DNA from: Alistipes sp.
GTDB lineage: Bacteria; Bacteroidota; Bacteroidia; Bacteroidales; Rikenellaceae
Assembly (NCBI GenBank): GCA_031285405.1
Contig: JAITWH010000044.1
Span: 62,001 to 126,000, forward strand
Reading direction: 5' to 3'
Length of the DNA: 64,000 nucleotides
The translations under genes and the position numbers were made by a program. A model generated the notes under the pieces. The model worked only from the letters and a program-made list of their open reading frames with translations, made no database searches and was not told the DNA's origin. This document shows positions 62,168 through 64,000 of this stretch, one piece after another (the stretch's first letter is position 1; every line of letters begins with the position of its first letter).

Positions 62168-62362
62168 ATTGTTGATATTTAACGTTGATTTTAAAAGGAC
62201 AAAGTAAGCGATTTTTTCGGAATTTCCGCAAAATTTCGAAATCGAGCTACACTTTTGCACGTAATTTGTCTATACACGCCTCGGAGGGTATCCCCCTATG
62301 GGTCCCTGCCGCAGACAGATTTCGCAGACAGACAAAAAAACCAAAAAATAATAGACACAGCC

Positions 62363-62638
62363 ATGGAACAAAGAACAAAGCCACCCGCCGGCCGCAGCCA
62401 CGCCAAAAAACGCGACACAAAACGCGACAAGAACCGCAGCACCAGCGAGAACCGCAGTAGCGGGAGCCGAAACAGCAGCAGCGAGAATCTCAAGCGCATT
62501 TTCGTAAAGGGCTACACCACCGCCTCGGGGCGCGTGGTGCCCGACCACTACCGCTCGACCCCCTACGTCGACGACGCCCCCAAAGGCACCTTCATCGAGC
62601 GCCGCCTAATAAATCCCCCCAAGCGTACTCGTCACTAA
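62363..62638 (+). CDS. small basic hypothetical protein
   Basis: 91 residues from MEQRTKPPAG. The first 45 residues are highly charged, disordered and Lys/Arg/Ser-rich (KRDTKRDKNRSTSENRSSGS); the rest, LKRIFVKGYTTASGRVVPDHYRST, forms a compact conserved-looking motif. No signal peptide. I do not recognise a function; the basic tail suggests nucleic-acid contact (inference). Divergent from tig. Confidence 0.6.
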   Translation: MEQRTKPPAGRSHAKKRDTKRDKNRSTSENRSSGSRNSSSENLKRIFVKGYTTASGRVVPDHYRSTPYVDDAPKGTFIERRLINPPKRTRH

Positions 62639-62760
62639 TGCCGCTCGCGGCATTCAGTGGCACAATTGAAAATTGAAAGTGTAAAATTGAAAATGAGCTA
62701 ACGCAGCGCTCGTCATTGCGAGCAAAGCGAAGCAATCCAGAGTAACGCGTTAGCAAATTT
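62639..62760. repeat. R1 and R5 modules after the small basic gene
   Basis: R1 (62664-62694), GAGCTAACGCAG linker, R5 (62711-62740), then GTAACGCGTTAGC. No gene. Confidence 0.8.
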
Positions 62761-62796
62761 TCAAATTTTTAGATCACGAAAAAACATCACAAAAAA

Positions 62797-62828
62797 CTTG
62801 CATTTCGAAGAAAAATTAACTATCTTTG
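62797..62828 (+). promoter_or_regulatory. promoter of array element C (CTTG-N20-TATCTTTG)
   Basis: CTTGCATTTCGAAG and CTATCTTTG with 20-bp spacing; the -7 box is a perfect TAnnTTTG. Same sequence context as elements A and B. Confidence 0.65.
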
Positions 62829-62887
62829 AAAATCGCATTTAGGGCAAAAAATCCCCCAAGCCGCCCAGGCAAAAACCACAAAAAAAA

Positions 62888-63006
62888 GTGTTACATCAGT
62901 AACTCCATCCCCCCAAAAGCGTTACATCGGTAACACTCGGCCAAAAAAAACCGTTACATAGGTAACACAAGCCCAAAAAAAAGCGTGACATATGTCACGC
63001 TTTTTT
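62888..63006 (+). ncRNA. array element C: four GTTAC-type hairpins at 31-32 bp spacing with terminal palindrome
   Basis: Centres near 62896, 62927, 62959 and 62991. The last three units are the same as, or one to two bases different from, the three units of element B; the last is GCGTGACATATGTCACGC followed by six T residues. The leader from promoter to first hairpin is about 60 bp, with CAGGCAAAAAC as in element A. Predicted transcript about 170 nt. Lies between a plus-strand and a convergent minus-strand gene. Function unproven. Confidence 0.45.
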
Positions 63007-63009
63007 AGT

Positions 63010-63134
63010 ACTGCGTAGCTAAAATCGCTGCCGGCGTTCCGGCCGTAGCTAAATCCGCTGCCGGCGTTCCGGCCGTAGCTAAATCCGCCGCCGGCGTTCC
63101 GGCTTCTTAATTTTTAATTCTCAATTCTTAATTA
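63010..63134. repeat. three tandem R7 modules followed by R4
   Basis: TAGCTAAA-TCGCTGCCGGCGTTCCGGC-type units occur three times in a row (63010-63104) with small differences, then R4 TTAATTC/TTAATTT units (63108-63134), which overlap the stop codon region of the surface repeat gene. Confidence 0.85.
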
Positions 63135-64000
63135 GAAACTGAACCCCCGCCTGCCAACCAAAATAGATTTGCTGAAGAGTAGTGCGGCCCGAGAGTTGCC
63201 TGTCCCACAGCGATTTAGAAGGGAAAATGGAGTACATATCGAGGTTGGAGCTCTTCATATAGTTGATGCTGGGGCCGCCGAACAGCTCGATCCGCCCGAC
63301 GCGAAAGGCGGGCAGCACTGCAAGTCCCGACTTAAAAGTGCCGCCAGAGCCACGTTTGAAGGGGTTTAGATACTCGGAGGAGAGCTCGGTGTTGACCCGA
63401 AACCAAGGCGCGATGGCGATGTGAGCGCCGATGCCGCCGGTGAGTCCGAACGCGTTGCGGCTCTCCTTGACGCGGTGGTTGTAGCCCACGCCGACGATGC
63501 CGTACATCACCCGTCCGCCCGAGCGGAAGTTGACCGACGCGGTGCCGATCTCGTTGTAACCCAGACCGATAGACATCTCGCCATCGCGAATGACGTTGAC
63601 CAAACCGATCGGGTAATCGCTGTGGTCGGCGACGTTGAACACTCCCGCGATCTGCACTCCGTCGACGCGGCGGGCGAGGTTGAACACCCCTGCAATCTGC
63701 GCGCCCTCGACATCTCTCGCGACATTGCCCACGCCGGCGATCTGAAAGCCATCCAATTCGCGGGCGAGATTGGCCACGCCGGCGAGTTGCAGACCCTCCA
63801 TCTCGCGGGCCTTGTTGGCCACACCCGCGGCCTGCATCCCCTCGGCGTCGCCGCCCGTTGCATTTACCACACCCGCCGTTTGCAGGCCGTCGATGTCGCC
63901 GCCGGTCACGTTGGCAACTCCCGCGGACTGGAAGCCCTCAGCCTCTCGGCCTATCACGTTGGCAACTCCGGCGGCTTGGAAACCGTCTGTGTCTCTGCCG
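63121..64000 (-). CDS. LA_2272-type surface repeat protein, C-terminal part (5' end outside window)
   Basis: About 293 residues visible; the frame is open to the window edge. At least eight tandem 15-16-residue units of the type (a)R..dGfQiAGVaNv (for example ARELDGFQIAGVGNV, ARDVEGAQIAGVFNL) are followed by a C-terminal beta-barrel-like region (IGLGYNEIG, YGIVGVGYNHRV, QIYFGWQAGVQFLIKN). Such repeats form a surface or outer-membrane beta-solenoid; function unknown. A GTG at 63957 could be mistaken for a start, but the repeats continue upstream of it. Confidence 0.8.
   Translation of the reverse strand, partial: GRDTDGFQAAGVANVIGREAEGFQSAGVANVTGGDIDGLQTAGVVNATGGDAEGMQAAGVANKAREMEGLQLAGVANLARELDGFQIAGVGNVARDVEGAQIAGVFNLARRVDGVQIAGVFNVADHSDYPIGLVNVIRDGEMSIGLGYNEIGTASVNFRSGGRVMYGIVGVGYNHRVKESRNAFGLTGGIGAHIAIAPWFRVNTELSSEYLNPFKRGSGGTFKSGLAVLPAFRVGRIELFGGPSINYMKSSNLDMYSIFPSKSLWDRQLSGRTTLQQIYFGWQAGVQFLIKN

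Noticed and set aside
62168-62260. N-terminal extension of trigger factor
   Set aside because: Adds a cysteine-containing leader without homology; MNLSAQQ is the expected start region.

Overview
The window comes from a GC-rich member of the Bacteroidota, most likely Bacteroidales and possibly Alistipes/Rikenellaceae-like (inference). The grounds are TAnnTTTG-type -7 promoter boxes, genes that rarely show a Shine-Dalgarno sequence, a seven-gene V-type ATPase operon, a GH92 mannosidase lipoprotein, a two-gene Thi4/ThiE thiamine block, ExbB-ExbD-TonB, and a TetR-TolC-HlyD-RND block ending in a P-II-like protein. No rRNA, CRISPR array, cas gene, transposase or phage gene is visible.

Layout. 0-2.4 kb: end of a TerC-type membrane gene, a small unknown gene, yceD-rpmF-plsX. 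2.4-6.5 kb: tRNA-Arg(CCT) with an inverted copy of its own 5' end upstream, a GH92 alpha-mannosidase and an aldose 1-epimerase. 6.5-14.2 kb: V-ATPase operon E-(DUF2764)-A-B-D-I-K. 14.4-18.7 kb: alkaline phosphatase (-), then rmlD-ung-aroB (+). 19-26.6 kb: a broken SUKH-like gene, proC-proB-proA, enolase, asd-thi4-thiE. 26.7-36 kb: class A PBP and the RND efflux operon. 36-39.4 kb: a SUI1-type factor overlapping a propeller/barrel envelope protein. 39.4-40.3 kb: a gene-free mosaic of repeats. 40.3-48.7 kb: SAH/MTA deaminase, DUF1573 protein, TonB-ExbD-ExbB, TamB. 48.7-55.8 kb: tsaD followed by an accessory region (chimeric metalloprotease lipoprotein, small lipoprotein, acyltransferase-like membrane protein, YezG- and Imm11-type immunity proteins). 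55.9-62.2 kb: transketolase, clpX, clpP, trigger factor. 62.4-64 kb: a small basic protein and the end of a LA_2272-type surface repeat protein.

The most striking content is between and inside the genes. Four heptanucleotide tandem repeats (called here R1 ATTGAAA, R2 ATTCATG, R3 AGTGGTT, R4 TTAATTC) and several palindromic modules (R5 around ATTGCGAG..GAAGCAATCCAG, R6 GTCATCCCGACAGAG..GGGATCTAC, R7 GCCGGCGTTCCGGC, R8 a long imperfect hairpin) form mosaics in most gaps. They also enter genes. R1 encodes the hydrophobic core of two unrelated signal peptides. R7 encodes the C-terminus of the V-ATPase B subunit and an internal segment of uracil-DNA glycosylase. R1, R2 or R3 supply the stop codons of several genes. 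A different tandem element is inserted in frame in rmlD.

Three further loci (18.73-18.94, 39.99-40.26 and 62.80-63.01 kb) share one architecture: a Bacteroidota-like promoter, then three or four GTTACATnnGTAAC hairpins set exactly 31-32 bp apart, then a perfect palindrome with a T-run. This is either a small-RNA family or a helically phased operator array, and it is the best candidate for an undescribed system here.
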